64,000 nucleotides of DNA, taken from the NCBI GenBank assembly GCA_001695595.3, contig MBPM02000008.1:1664297-1728296 (forward strand). Direction: 5' to 3'. Under the pieces are notes generated by a model. The model was not told the DNA's origin. It was given only the letters and a program-made list of their open reading frames with translations, and ran no database searches. Position numbers and translations under genes: made by a program. The number at the start of each line of letters is the position of its first letter. Positions within the stretch are counted from its first letter, which is position 1. Shown piece by piece: positions 19,109 to 31,055 of the stretch. Source of the DNA: Plasmopara viticola (taxonomy: Eukaryota; Oomycota; Peronosporomycetes; Peronosporales; Peronosporaceae).

Positions 19109-19517
19109 CGGCTCGTCTTCCGAGTTTTAAGCGCGGGTGCAGGCGGCTCGGAGGGCGCGGACGAGGGGGCGACAAAGGTACGAGAGGCGACGGTGGCGCA
19201 GCTGGATGGGTGGCTGGCGAGGCGTCATCAGAGGAACTAGAGCCGGTTGGAGAATCCGAGGGAGATGGACTTCTCGAGGTACTCAGATTGCTGGGTGCCG
19301 ACTGGATTCTTGATGCAGAGACAGGCGAAGATCCGGCTGCGTCGCGTGGCGACTGGACAGCAGATGGCGAGGAGGCGTAGGAAGGGGGGTTGCGAAACTT
19401 CCTGCGCTTGATTTTCCATCTGTACTGGCTAGAGAGCAAAAAGATGGCTGGGAAAGAGGGTGAGGGTTGGGTTCTTCTGAAGAGTCGACTTGTGGGGTTG
19501 CCGGCAAATTGAGAAGT
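19109..19517 (-). promoter_or_regulatory. LINE copy 1 5' UTR with conserved 5' terminus
   Basis: The outermost ~49 bases match the 5' end of LINE copy 2 with about four differences. Shared pieces are agtcgactt and gccggcaaattgagaagt at the junction (plus strand). Conservation beyond the coding region suggests an internal promoter or RNA element; no known promoter motif is recognised. Confidence 0.6.
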
Positions 19518-19589
19518 GCCCCTATAGCTCAGTGGTAGAGCACCCGCTTAGTAAGCGGAAGGTCGGTAGTTCAATCCTGCCTGGGGGCA
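19518..19589 (+). tRNA. tRNA-Thr(AGT)
   Basis: Consensus gene. Its first 16 bases are the right target duplication of LINE copy 1, so it is intact although its 5' flank is now the LINE 5' end. Confidence 0.95.
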
Positions 19590-19996
19590 TTTCTCAGACA
19601 ATTATAACAAAACTCGTTCATCTCGCCCTCAGCAATCGTGAGCAGTGTGTCTAATAATTTCATTGTTATTTATGCGTTATCAATAATACACTATCAAACC
19701 TCCATTACGGCGTAAGATAAAATATAGACCTTTTTTAGCTAGCTTGACTAGTAGAGGGATACACCCAAGATACTTCCGTCTCTATTAGCATTTAACTTTA
19801 TCGGTGGTGCCCTTTTAAGCGTACCTCCTTTTGAAACTCCCGATTTCTCCGATAAAGTTAGAACTATAGCGGTAAGTTATCAGCAAAATTCGGGCTCCCC
19901 ATAAAACCCAAATAAGTATACCCAGGCCATAGCGATGGCGTGCAGACTGTTTCGTGTGATGGCAATGTAGATAGTGTGTTGTCGTCGGCAGCAATT

Positions 19997-20068
19997 GCCC
20001 CTATAGCTCAGTGGTAGAGCACCCGCTTAGTAAGCGGAAGGTCGGTAGTTCAATCCTGCCTGGGGGCA
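19997..20068 (+). tRNA. tRNA-Thr(AGT) (reference description)
   Basis: 72 nt including discriminator A. Acceptor GCCCCTA pairs with TGGGGGC (T6-G67 wobble). D stem is GCTC/GAGC. The anticodon stem is CCCGC/GCGGA with one mismatch at the top, and loop TTAGTAA has U33 and anticodon AGT at 34-36. T stem is GGTAG/CTGCC with loop TTCAATC. A34 would be read as inosine, decoding ACU, ACC and ACA. CCA is not encoded. The A box TAGCTCAGTGG matches the Pol III consensus and GTTCAATCC serves as B box. The LINE/SINE insertion point is T16^G17, inside the A box. Confidence 0.98.
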
Positions 20069-20210
20069 TTTCTCAGACAATTATAACAAAACTCGTTCAT
20101 CTCGCCCTCAGCAATCGTGAGCAGTGTGTCTAATAATTTCATTGCTCTATTTATGCGTTATCAATAATACACTATCAACCTCCATTACGGCGTAAGATAA
20201 AATATAGACC

Positions 20211-20216
20211 TTTTTT
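20211..20216 (+). terminator. First T-run after the tRNA, representative monomer
   Basis: The sequence right after the tRNA is TTTCTC, with no run of four T. The first clear Pol III-type T run in this monomer is T6 here, 142 bases past the tRNA end. The same position holds T4-T7 in the other monomers. Confidence 0.5.
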
Positions 20217-20468
20217 AGCTAGCTTGACTAGTAGAGGGATACACCCAAGATACTTCCGTCTCTATTAGCATTTAACTTTATCGGTGGTGCCCTTTTAAGC
20301 GTACCTCCTTTTGAAACTCCCGATTTCTCCGATAAAGTTAGAACTATAGCGGTAAGTTATCAGCAAAATTCGGGCTCCCCATAAACCCAAATAAGTATAC
20401 CCAGGCCATAGCGATGGCGTGCAGACTGTTTCGTGTGATGGCAATGTAGATAGTGTGTTTTAGCAATT

Positions 20469-20540
20469 GCCCCTATAGCTCAGTGGTAGAGCACCCGCTT
20501 AGTAAGCGGAAGGTCGGTAGTTCAATCCTGCCTGGGGGCA
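20469..20540 (+). tRNA. tRNA-Thr(AGT)
   Basis: Consensus gene; short upstream spacer type (tttagcaatt). Confidence 0.96.
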
Positions 20541-20940
20541 TTTCTCAGACAATTATAACAAAACTCGTTCATCTCGCCCTCAGCAATCGTGAGCAGTGTG
20601 TCTAATAATTTCTTGCTCTATTTATGCGTTATCAATAATACACTATCAAACCTCCATTACGGCGTAAGATAAAATATAGACCTTTTTTAGCTAGCTTGAC
20701 TAGTAGAGGGATACACCCAAGATACTTCCGTCTCTATTAGCATTTACTTTATCGGTGGTGCCCTTTTAAGCGTACCTCCTTTTGAAACTCCCGATTTCTC
20801 CGATAAAGTTAGAACTATAGCGGTAAGTTATCAGCAAAATTCGGGCTCCCCATAAAACCCAAATAAGTATACCCAGGCCATAGCGATGGCGTGCAGACTG
20901 TTTCGTGTGATGGCAATGTAGATAGTGTGTTTTAGCAATT

Positions 20941-21012
20941 GCCCCTATAGCTCAGTGGTAGAGCACCCGCTTAGTAAGCGGAAGGTCGGTAGTTCAATCC
21001 TGCCTGGGGGCA
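20941..21012 (+). tRNA. tRNA-Thr(AGT)
   Basis: Consensus gene; short upstream spacer type. Confidence 0.96.
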
Positions 21013-21420
21013 TTTCTCAGACAATTATAACAAAACTCGTTCATCTCGCCCTCAGCAATCGTGAGCAGTGTGTCTAATAATTTCATTGCTCTTTTATGCG
21101 TTATCAATAATACACTATCAAACCTCCATTACGGCGTAAGATAAAATATAGACCTTTTTTAGCTAGCTTGACTAGTAGAGGGATACACCCAAGATACTTC
21201 CGTCTCTATTAGCATTTAACTTTATCGGTGGTGCCCTTTTAAGCGTACCTCCTTTTGAAACTCCCGATTTCTCCGATAAAGTTAGAACTATAGCGGTAAG
21301 TTATCAGCAAAATTCGGGCTCCCCATAAAACCCAAATAAGTATACCCAGGCCATAGCGATGGCGTGCAGACTGTTTCGTGTGATGGCAATGTAGATAGTG
21401 TGTTGTCGTCGGCAGCAATT

Positions 21421-21491
21421 GCCCCTATAGCTCAGTGGTAGAGCACCCGCTTAGTAAGCGGAAGGTCGGTAGTTCAATCCTGCCTGGGGCA
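21421..21491 (+). tRNA. tRNA-Thr(AGT), one-base variant
   Basis: 71 nt: one G is missing from the acceptor G run, the only non-consensus copy I see in array B. Confidence 0.87.
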
Positions 21492-21899
21492 TTTCTCAGA
21501 CAATTATAACAAAACTCGTTCATCTCGCCCTCAGCAATCGTGAGCAGTGTGTCTAATAATTTCATTGCTCTATTTATGCGTTATCAATAATACACTATCA
21601 ACCTCCATTACGGCGTAAGATAAAATATAGACCTTTTTTAGCTAGCTTGACTAGTAGAGGGATACACCCAAGATACTTCCGTCTCTATTAGCATTTAACT
21701 TTATCGGTGGTGCCCTTTTAAGCGTACCTCCTTTTGAAACTCCCGATTTCTCCGATAAAGTTAGAACTATAGCGGTAAGTTATCAGCAAAATTCGGGCTC
21801 CCCATAAAACCCAAATAAGTATACCCAGGCCATAGCGATGGCGTGCAGACTGTTTCGTGTGATGGCAATGTAGATAGTGTGTTGTCGTCGGCAGCAATT

Positions 21900-21971
21900 G
21901 CCCCTATAGCTCAGTGGTAGAGCACCCGCTTAGTAAGCGGAAGGTCGGTAGTTCAATCCTGCCTGGGGGCA
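21900..21971 (+). tRNA. tRNA-Thr(AGT)
   Basis: Consensus 72-nt gene. Confidence 0.96.
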
Positions 21972-22372
21972 TTTCTCAGACAATTATAACAAAACTCGTT
22001 CATCTCGCCCTCAGCAATCGTGAGCAGTGTGTCTAATAATTTCTCTATTTATGCGTTATCAATAATACACTATCAAACCTATTACGGCGTAAGATAAAAT
22101 ATAGACCTTTTTAGCTAGCTTGACTAGTAGAGGGATACACCCAAGATACTTCCGTCTCTATTAGCATTTAACTTTATCGGTGGTGCCCTTTTAAGCGTAC
22201 CTCCTTTTGAAACTCCCGATTTCTCCGATAAAGTTAGAACTATAGCGGTAAGTTATCAGCAAAATTCGGGCTCCCCATAAAACCCAAATAAGTATACCCA
22301 GGCCATAGCGATGGCGTGCAGACTGTTTCGTGTGATGGCAATGTAGATAGTGTGTTGTCGTCGGCAGCAATT

Positions 22373-22444
22373 GCCCCTATAGCTCAGTGGTAGAGCACCC
22401 GCTTAGTAAGCGGAAGGTCGGTAGTTCAATCCTGCCTGGGGGCA
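22373..22444 (+). tRNA. tRNA-Thr(AGT)
   Basis: Consensus 72-nt gene. Confidence 0.96.
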
Positions 22445-22853
22445 TTTCTCAGACAATTATAACAAAACTCGTTCATCTCGCCCTCAGCAATCGTGAGCAG
22501 TGTGTCTAATAATTTCATTGCTCTATTTATGCGTTATCAATAATACACTATCAAACCTCCATTACGGCGTAAGATAAAATATAGACCTTTTTTAGCTAGC
22601 TTGACTAGTAGAGGGATACACCCAAGATACTTCCGTCTCTATTAGCATTTAACTTTATCGGTGGTGCCCTTTTAAGCGTACCTCCTTTTGAAACTCCCGA
22701 TTTCTCCGATAAAGTTAGAACTATAGCGGTAAGTTATCAGCAAAATTCGGGCTCCCCATAAAACCCAAATAAGTATACCCAGGCCATAGCGATGGCGTGC
22801 AGACTGTTTCGTGTGATGGCAATGTAGATAGTGTGTTGTCGTCGGCAGCAATT

Positions 22854-22925
22854 GCCCCTATAGCTCAGTGGTAGAGCACCCGCTTAGTAAGCGGAAGGTC
22901 GGTAGTTCAATCCTGCCTGGGGGCA
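22854..22925 (+). tRNA. tRNA-Thr(AGT)
   Basis: Consensus 72-nt gene. Confidence 0.96.
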
Positions 22926-23325
22926 TTTCTCAGACAATTATAACAAAACTCGTTCATCTCGCCCTCAGCAATCGTGAGCAGTGTGTCTAATAATTTCATT
23001 GCTCTATTTATGCGTTATCAATAATACACTATCATACCTCCATTACGGCGTAAGATAAAATATAGACCTTTTAGCTAGCTTGACTAGTAGAGGGATACAC
23101 CCAAGATACTTCCGTCTCTATTAGCATTTAACTTTATCGGTGGTGCCCTTTTAAGCGTACCTCCTTTTGAAACTCCCGATTTCTCCGATAAAGTTAGAAC
23201 TATAGCGGTAAGTTATCAGCAAAATTCGGGCTCCCCATAAAACCCAATTAAGTATACCCAGGCCATAGCGATGGCGTGCAGACTGTTTCGTGTGATGGCA
23301 ATGTAGATAGTGTGTTTTAGCAATT

Positions 23326-23397
23326 GCCCCTATAGCTCAGTGGTAGAGCACCCGCTTAGTAAGCGGAAGGTCGGTAGTTCAATCCTGCCTGGGGGCA
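23326..23397 (+). tRNA. tRNA-Thr(AGT)
   Basis: Consensus gene; short upstream spacer type. Confidence 0.96.
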
Positions 23398-23797
23398 TTT
23401 CTCAGACAATTATAACAAAACTCGTTCATCTCGCCCTCAGCAATCGTGAGCAGTGTGTCTAATAATTTCATTGCTCTATTTATGCGTTATCAATAATACA
23501 CTATCAACCTCCATTACGGCGTAAGATAAAATATAGACCTTTTTAGCTAGCTTGACTAGTAGAGGGATACACCCAAGATACTTCCGTCTCTATTAGCATT
23601 TAACTTTATCGGTGGTGCCCTTTTAAGCGTACCTCCTTTTGAAACTCCCGATTTCTCCGATAAAGTTAGAACTATAGCGGTAAGTTATCAGCAAAATTCG
23701 GGCTCCCCATAAAACCCAAATAAGTATACCCAGGCCATAGCGATGGCGTGCAGACTGTTTCGTGTGATGGCAATGTAGATAGTGTGTTTTAGCAATT

Positions 23798-23869
23798 GCC
23801 CCTATAGCTCAGTGGTAGAGCACCCGCTTAGTAAGCGGAAGGTCGGTAGTTCAATCCTGCCTGGGGGCA
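23798..23869 (+). tRNA. tRNA-Thr(AGT)
   Basis: Consensus gene; short upstream spacer type. Confidence 0.96.
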
Positions 23870-24274
23870 TTTCTCAGACAATTATAACAAAACTCGTTCA
23901 TCTCGCCCTCAGCAATCGTGAGCAGTGTGTCTAATAATTTCATTGCTCTATTTATGCGTTATCAATAATACACTATCAAACCTCCATTACGGCGTAAGAT
24001 AAAATATAGACCTTTTAGCTAGCTTGACTAGTAGAGGGATACACCCAAGATACTTCCGTCTCTATTAGCATTTAACTTTATCGGTGGTGCCCTTTTAAGC
24101 GTACCTCCTTTTGAAACTCCCGATTTCTCCGATAAAGTTAGAACTATAGCGGTAAGTTATCAGCAAAATTCGGGCTCCCCATAAACCCAATAAGTATACC
24201 CAGGCCATAGCGATGGCGTGCAGACTGTTTCGTGTGATGGCAATGTAGATAGTGTGTTGTCGTCGGCAGCAATT

Positions 24275-24346
24275 GCCCCTATAGCTCAGTGGTAGAGCAC
24301 CCGCTTAGTAAGCGGAAGGTCGGTAGTTCAATCCTGCCTGGGGGCA
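24275..24346 (+). tRNA. tRNA-Thr(AGT)
   Basis: Consensus 72-nt gene. Confidence 0.96.
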
Positions 24347-24752
24347 TTTCTCAGACAATTATAACAAAACTCGTTCATCTCGCCCTCAGCAATCGTGAGC
24401 AGTGTGTCTAATAATTTCATTGCTCTATTTATGCGTTATCAATAATACACTATCAAACCTCCATTACGGCGTAAGATAAAATATAGACCTTTTAGCTAGC
24501 TTGACTAGTAGAGGGATACACCCAAGATACTTCCGTCTCTATTAGCATTTAACTTTATCGGTGGTGCCCTTTTAAGCGTACCTCCTTTTGAAACTCCCGA
24601 TTTCTCCGATAAAGTTAGAACTATAGCGGTAAGTTATCAGCAAAATTCGGGCTCCCCATAAAACCCAATAAGTATACCCAGGCCATAGCGATGGCGTGCA
24701 GACTGTTTCGTGTGATGGCAATGTAGATAGTGTGTTGTCGTCGGCAGCAATT

Positions 24753-24824
24753 GCCCCTATAGCTCAGTGGTAGAGCACCCGCTTAGTAAGCGGAAGGTCG
24801 GTAGTTCAATCCTGCCTGGGGGCA
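24753..24824 (+). tRNA. tRNA-Thr(AGT)
   Basis: Consensus 72-nt gene. Confidence 0.96.
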
Positions 24825-25231
24825 TTTCTCAGACAATTATAACAAAACTCGTTCATCTCGCCCTCAGCAATCGTGAGCAGTGTGTCTAATAATTTCATTG
24901 CTCTATTTATGCGTTATCAATAATACACTATCAAACCTCCATTACGGCGTAAGATAAAATATAGACCTTTTAGCTAGCTTGACTAGTAGAGGGATACACC
25001 CAAGATACTTCCGTCTCTATTAGCATTTAACTTTATCGGTGGTGCCCTTTTAAGCGTACCTCCTTTTGAAACTCCCGATTTCTCCGATAAAGTTAGAACT
25101 ATAGCGGTAAGTTATCAGCAAAATTCGGGCTCCCCATAAAACCCAATTAAGTATACCCAGGCCATAGCGATGGCGTGCAGACTGTTTCGTGTGATGGCAA
25201 TGTAGATAGTGTGTTGTCGTCGGCAGCAATT

Positions 25232-25303
25232 GCCCCTATAGCTCAGTGGTAGAGCACCCGCTTAGTAAGCGGAAGGTCGGTAGTTCAATCCTGCCTGGGG
25301 GCA
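25232..25303 (+). tRNA. tRNA-Thr(AGT)
   Basis: Consensus 72-nt gene. Confidence 0.96.
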
Positions 25304-25710
25304 TTTCTCAGACAATTATAACAAAACTCGTTCATCTCGCCCTCAGCAATCGTGAGCAGTGTGTCTAATAATTTCATTGCTCTATTTATGCGTTATCAAT
25401 AATACACTATCAAACCTCCATTACGGCGTAAGATAAAATATAGACCTTTTAGCTAGCTTGACTAGTAGAGGGATACACCCAAGATACTTCCGTCTCTATT
25501 AGCATTTAACTTTATCGGTGGTGCCCTTTTAAGCGTACCTCCTTTTGAAACTCCCGATTTCTCCGATAAAGTTAGAACTATAGCGGGAAGTTATCAGCAA
25601 AATTCGGGCTCCCCATAAAACCCAATTAAGTATACCCAGGCCATAGCGATGGCGTGCAGACTGTTTCGTGTGATGGCAATGTAGATAGTGTGTTGTCGTC
25701 GGCAGCAATT

Positions 25711-25782
25711 GCCCCTATAGCTCAGTGGTAGAGCACCCGCTTAGTAAGCGGAAGGTCGGTAGTTCAATCCTGCCTGGGGGCA
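25711..25782 (+). tRNA. tRNA-Thr(AGT)
   Basis: Consensus 72-nt gene. Confidence 0.96.
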
Positions 25783-26190
25783 TTTCTCAGACAATTATAA
25801 CAAAACTCGTTCATCTCGCCCTCAGCAATCGTGAGCAGTGTGTCTAATAATTTCATTGCTCTATTTATGCGTTATCAATAATACACTATCAAACCTCCAT
25901 TACGGCGTAAGATAAAATATAGACCTTTTTAGCTAGCTTGACTAGTAGAGGGATACACCCAAGATACTTCCGTCTCTATTAGCATTTAACTTTATCGGTG
26001 GTGCCCTTTTAAGCGTACCTCCTTTTGAAACTCCCGATTTCTCCGATAAAGTTAGAACTATAGCGGTAAGTTATCAGCAAAATTCGGGCTCCCCATAAAA
26101 CCCAATTAAGTACACCCAGGCCATAGCGATGGCGTGCAGACTGTTTCGTGTGATGGCAATGTAGATAGTGTGTTGTCGTCGGCAGCAATT

Positions 26191-26262
26191 GCCCCTATAG
26201 CTCAGTGGTAGAGCACCCGCTTAGTAAGCGGAAGGTCGGTAGTTCAATCCTGCCTGGGGGCA
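26191..26262 (+). tRNA. tRNA-Thr(AGT)
   Basis: Consensus 72-nt gene. Confidence 0.96.
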
Positions 26263-26668
26263 TTTCTCAGACAATTATAACAAAACTCGTTCATCTCGCC
26301 CTCAGCAATCGTGAGCAGTGTGTCTAATAATTTCATTGCTCTATTTATGCGTTATCAATAATACACTATCAACCTTTATTACGGCGTAAGATAAAATATA
26401 GACCTTTTAGCTAGCTTGACTAGTAGAGGGATACACCCAAGATACTTCCGTCTCTATTAGCATTTAACTTTATCGGTGGTGCCCTTTTAAGCGTACCTCC
26501 TTTTGAAACTCCCGATTTCTCCGATAAAGTTAGAACTATAGCGGTAAGTTATCAGCAAAATTCGGGCTCCCCATAAAACCCAATTAAGTACACCCAGGCC
26601 ATAGCGATGGCGTGCAGACTGTTTCGTGTGATGGCAATGTAGATAGTGTGTTGTCGTCGGCAGCAATT

Positions 26669-26740
26669 GCCCCTATAGCTCAGTGGTAGAGCACCCGCTT
26701 AGTAAGCGGAAGGTCGGTAGTTCAATCCTGCCTGGGGGCA
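26669..26740 (+). tRNA. tRNA-Thr(AGT)
   Basis: Consensus 72-nt gene. Confidence 0.96.
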
Positions 26741-27143
26741 TTTCTCAGACAATTATAACAAAACTCGTTCATCTCGCCCTCAGCAATCGTGAGCAGTGTG
26801 TCTAATAATTTCATTGCTCTATTTATGCGTTATCAATAATACACTATCAACCTCCATTACGGCGTAAGATAAAATATAGACCTTTTTAGCTAGCTTGACT
26901 AGTAGAGGGATACACCCAAGATACTTCCGTCTCTATTAGCATTTAACTTTATCGGTGGTGCCCTTTTAAGCGTACCTCCTTTTGAAACTCCCGATTTCTC
27001 CGATAAAGTTAGAACTATAGCGGTAAGTTATCAGCAAAATTCGGGCTCCCCATAAAACCCAATTAAGTATACCCAGGCCATAGCGATGGCGTGCAGACTG
27101 TTTCGTGTGATGGCAATGTAGATAGTGTGTTGTCGTAGCAATT

Positions 27144-27215
27144 GCCCCTATAGCTCAGTGGTAGAGCACCCGCTTAGTAAGCGGAAGGTCGGTAGTTCAA
27201 TCCTGCCTGGGGGCA
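27144..27215 (+). tRNA. tRNA-Thr(AGT)
   Basis: Consensus gene; the upstream spacer has an intermediate form (gttgtcgtagcaatt). Confidence 0.96.
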
Positions 27216-27622
27216 TTTCTCAGACAATTATAACAAAACTCGTTCATCTCGCCCTCAGCAATCGTGAGCAGTGTGTCTAATAATTTCATTGCTCTATTTA
27301 TGCGTTATCAATAATACACTATCAACCTCCATTACGGCGTAAGATAAAATATAGACCTTTTTAGCTAGCTTGACTAGTAGAGGGATACACCCAAGATACT
27401 TCCGTCTCTATTAGCATTTAACTTTATCGGTGGTGCCCTTTTAAGCGTACCTCCTTTTGAAACTCCCGATTTCTCCGATAAAGTTAGAACTATAGCGGTA
27501 AGTTATCAGCAAAATTCGGGCTCCCCATAAAACCCAATTAAGTACACCCAGGCCATAGCGATGGCGTGCAGACTGTTTCGTGTGATGGCAATGTAGATAG
27601 TGTGTTGTCGTCGGCAGCAATT

Positions 27623-27694
27623 GCCCCTATAGCTCAGTGGTAGAGCACCCGCTTAGTAAGCGGAAGGTCGGTAGTTCAATCCTGCCTGGGGGCA
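27623..27694 (+). tRNA. tRNA-Thr(AGT)
   Basis: Consensus 72-nt gene. Confidence 0.96.
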
Positions 27695-28103
27695 TTTCTC
27701 AGACAATTATAACAAAACTCGTTCATCTCGCCCTCAGCAATCGTGAGCAGTGTGTCTAATAATTTCATTGCTCTATTTATGCGTTATCAATAATACACTA
27801 TCAAACCTCCATTACGGCGTAAGATAAAATATAGACCTTTTTTAGCTAGCTTGACTAGTAGAGGGATACACCCAAGATACTTCCGTCTCTATTAGCATTT
27901 AACTTTATCGGTGGTGCCCTTTTAAGCGTACCTCCTTTTGAAACTCCCGATTTCTCCGATAAAGTTAGAACTATAGCGGTAAGTTATCAGCAAAATTCGG
28001 GCTCCCCATTAAACCCAAATAAGTACACCCAGGCCATAGCGATGGCGTGCAGACTGTTTCGTGTGATGGCAATGTAGATAGTGTGTTGTCGTCGGCAGCA
28101 ATT

Positions 28104-28175
28104 GCCCCTATAGCTCAGTGGTAGAGCACCCGCTTAGTAAGCGGAAGGTCGGTAGTTCAATCCTGCCTGGGGGCA
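28104..28175 (+). tRNA. tRNA-Thr(AGT)
   Basis: Consensus 72-nt gene. Confidence 0.96.
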
Positions 28176-28585
28176 TTTCTCAGACAATTATAACAAAACT
28201 CGTTCATCTCGCCCTCAGCAATCGTGAGCAGTGTGTCTAATAATTTCATTGCTCTATTTATGCGTTATCAATAATACACTATCATACCTTTATTACGGCG
28301 TAAGATAATATATAGACCTTTTTTTAGCTGGCTTGACTAGTAGAGGGATACACCCAAGATACTTCCGTCTCTATTAGCATTTAACTTTATCGGTGATGCC
28401 CTTTTAAGCGTACCTCCTTTTGAAACTCCCAATTTCTCCGATAAAGTTAGAACTATAGCGGGAAGTTATCAGCAAAATTCGGGCTCCCCATAAAACCCAA
28501 TTAAGTACACCCAGGCCATAGCGATGGCGTGCAGACTGTTTCGTGTGATGGCAATGTAGATAGTGTGTTGTCGTCGGCAGCAATT

Positions 28586-28657
28586 GCCCCTATAGCTCAG
28601 TGGTAGAGCACCCGCTTAGTAAGCGGAAGGTCGGTAGTTCAATCCTGCCTGGGGGCA
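28586..28657 (+). tRNA. tRNA-Thr(AGT)
   Basis: Consensus gene. The spacer before it has array-A-type variants (ggtgatgccc, actcccaatt). Confidence 0.96.
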
Positions 28658-29066
28658 TTTCTCAGACAATTATAACAAAACTCGTTCATCTCGCCCTCAG
28701 CAATCGTGAGCAGTGTGTCTAATAATTTCCTTGCTCTATTTATGCGTTATCAATAATACACTATCAAACCTCCATTACGGCGTAAGATAAAATATAGACC
28801 TTTTTTAGCTAGCTTGACTAGTAGAGGGATACACCCAAGATACTTCCGTCTCTATTAGCATTTAACTTTATCGGCGGTGCCCTTTTAAGCGTACCTCCTT
28901 TTGAAACTCCCGATTTCTCCGATAAAGTTAGAACTATAGCGGTAAGTTATCAGCAAAATTCGGGCTCCCCATAAAACCCAATTAAGTACACCCAGGCCAT
29001 AGCGATGGCGTGCAGACTGTTTCGTGTGATGGCAATGTAGATAGTGTGTTGTCGTCGGCAGCAATT

Positions 29067-29138
29067 GCCCCTATAGCTCAGTGGTAGAGCACCCGCTTAG
29101 TAAGCGGAAGGTCGGTAGTTCAATCCTGCCTGGGGGCA
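29067..29138 (+). tRNA. tRNA-Thr(AGT)
   Basis: Consensus 72-nt gene. Confidence 0.96.
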
Positions 29139-29546
29139 TTTCTCAGACAATTATAACAAAACTCGTTCATCTCGCCCTCAGCAATCGTGAGCAGTGTGTC
29201 TAATAATTTCCTTGCTCTATTTATGCGTTATCAATAATACACTATCAAACCTCCATTACGGCGTAAGATAAAATATAGACCTTTTTAGCTAGCTTGACTA
29301 GTAGAGGGATACACCCAAGATACTTCCGTCTCTATTAGCATTTAACTTTATCGGTGGTGCCCTTTTAAGCGTACCTCCTTTTGAAACTCCCGATTTCTCC
29401 GATAAAGTTAGAACTATAGCGGTAAGTTATCAGCAAAATTCGGGCTCCCCATAAAACCCAATTAAGTACACCCAGGCCATAGCGATGGCGTGCAGACTGT
29501 TTCGTGTGATGGCAATGTAGATAGTGTGTTGTCGTCGGCAGCAATT

Positions 29547-29618
29547 GCCCCTATAGCTCAGTGGTAGAGCACCCGCTTAGTAAGCGGAAGGTCGGTAGTT
29601 CAATCCTGCCTGGGGGCA
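29547..29618 (+). tRNA. tRNA-Thr(AGT)
   Basis: Consensus 72-nt gene. Confidence 0.96.
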
Positions 29619-30023
29619 TTTCTCAGACAATTATAACAAAACTCGTTCATCTCGCCCTCAGCAATCGTGAGCAGTGTGTCTAATAATTTCATTGCTCTAT
29701 TTATGCGTTATCAATAATACACTATCAAACCTTTATTACGGCGTAAGATAAAATATAGACCTTTTAGCTAGCTTGACTAGTAGAGGGATACACCCAAGAT
29801 ACTTCCGTCTCTATTAGCATTTAACTTTATCGGTGGTGCCCTTTTAAGCGTACCTCCTTTTGAAACTCCCGATTTCTCCGATAAAGTTAGAACTATAGCG
29901 GTAAGTTATCAGCAAAATTCGGGCTCCCCATAAAACCCAATTAAGTACCCAGGCCATAGCGATGGCGTGCAGACTGTTTCGTGTGATGGCAATGTAGATA
30001 GTGTGTTGTCGTCGGCAGCAATT

Positions 30024-30095
30024 GCCCCTATAGCTCAGTGGTAGAGCACCCGCTTAGTAAGCGGAAGGTCGGTAGTTCAATCCTGCCTGGGGGCA
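30024..30095 (+). tRNA. tRNA-Thr(AGT)
   Basis: Consensus 72-nt gene. Confidence 0.96.
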
Positions 30096-30502
30096 TTTCT
30101 CAGACAATTATAACAAAACTCGTTCATCTCGCCCTCAGCAATCGTGAGCAGTGTGTCTAATAATTTCATTGCTCTATTTATGCGTTATCAATAATACACT
30201 ATCAAACCTCCATTACGGCGTAAGATAAAATATAGACCTTTTTTAGCTAGCTTGACTAGTAGAGGGATACACCCAAGATACTTCCGTCTCTATTAGCATT
30301 TAACTTTATCGGTGGTGCCCTTTTAAGCGTACCTCCTTTTGAAACTCCCGATTTCTCCGATAAAGTTAGAACTATAGCGGTAAGTTATCAGCAAAATTCG
30401 GGCTCCCCATAAAACCCAATTAAGTACCCAGGCCATAGCGATGGCGTGCAGACTGTTTCGTGTGATGGCAATGTAGATAGTGTGTTGTCGTCGGCAGCAA
30501 TT

Positions 30503-30574
30503 GCCCCTATAGCTCAGTGGTAGAGCACCCGCTTAGTAAGCGGAAGGTCGGTAGTTCAATCCTGCCTGGGGGCA
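30503..30574 (+). tRNA. tRNA-Thr(AGT)
   Basis: Consensus 72-nt gene. Confidence 0.96.
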
Positions 30575-30983
30575 TTTCTCAGACAATTATAACAAAACTC
30601 GTTCATCTCGCCCTCAGCAATCGTGAGCAGTGTGTCTAATAATTTCATTGCTCTATTTATGCGTTATCAATAATACACTATCAAACCTCCATTACGGCGT
30701 AAGATAAAATATAGACCTTTTTTAGCTAGCTTGACTAGTAGAGGGATACACCCAAGATACTTCCGTCTCTATTAGCATTTAACTTTATCGGTGGTGCCCT
30801 TTTAAGCGTACCTCCTTTTGAAACTCCCGATTTCTCCGATAAAGTTAGAACTATAGCGGTAAGTTATCAGCAAAATTCGGGCTCCCCATAAAACCCAATT
30901 AAGTACACCCAGGCCATAGCGATGGCGTGCAGACTGTTTCGTGTGATGGCAATGTAGATAGTGTGTTGTCGTCGGCAGCAATT

Positions 30984-31055
30984 GCCCCTATAGCTCAGTG
31001 GTAGAGCACCCGCTTAGTAAGCGGAAGGTCGGTAGTTCAATCCTGCCTGGGGGCA
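30984..31055 (+). tRNA. tRNA-Thr(AGT)
   Basis: Consensus 72-nt gene. Confidence 0.96.

Larger units (their letters stand above)
10696..19517 (-). mobile_element. tRNA-Thr-targeted LINE, family A, copy 1 (apparently full length)
   Basis: An 8822-bp non-LTR retrotransposon read right to left. In order it has a 5' UTR (19517-19109), ORF1 in two frames, endonuclease and reverse transcriptase frames, ORF3 and a ~518-bp 3' UTR. There are no LTRs. Both ends meet tRNA-Thr sequence and the 3' end lies on the T16 side. The element has no terminal poly(A) tail; it ends GACAAACTTTAA after a hairpin. GC-rich coding sequence contrasts with the AT-rich array. Relative to copies 2 and 3 it has a break in a G9 tract of ORF1, one in ORF3, and a 9-base in-frame loss in the endonuclease, so it may not be fully active. 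Confidence 0.93.

Noticed and set aside
19080..19439. 119-residue Ser/Pro-rich frame upstream of LINE 1 ORF1 as a separate gene
   Set aside because: Low complexity, out of frame with ORF1 and without a counterpart frame in LINE 2; at most a frameshifted N-terminal extension.
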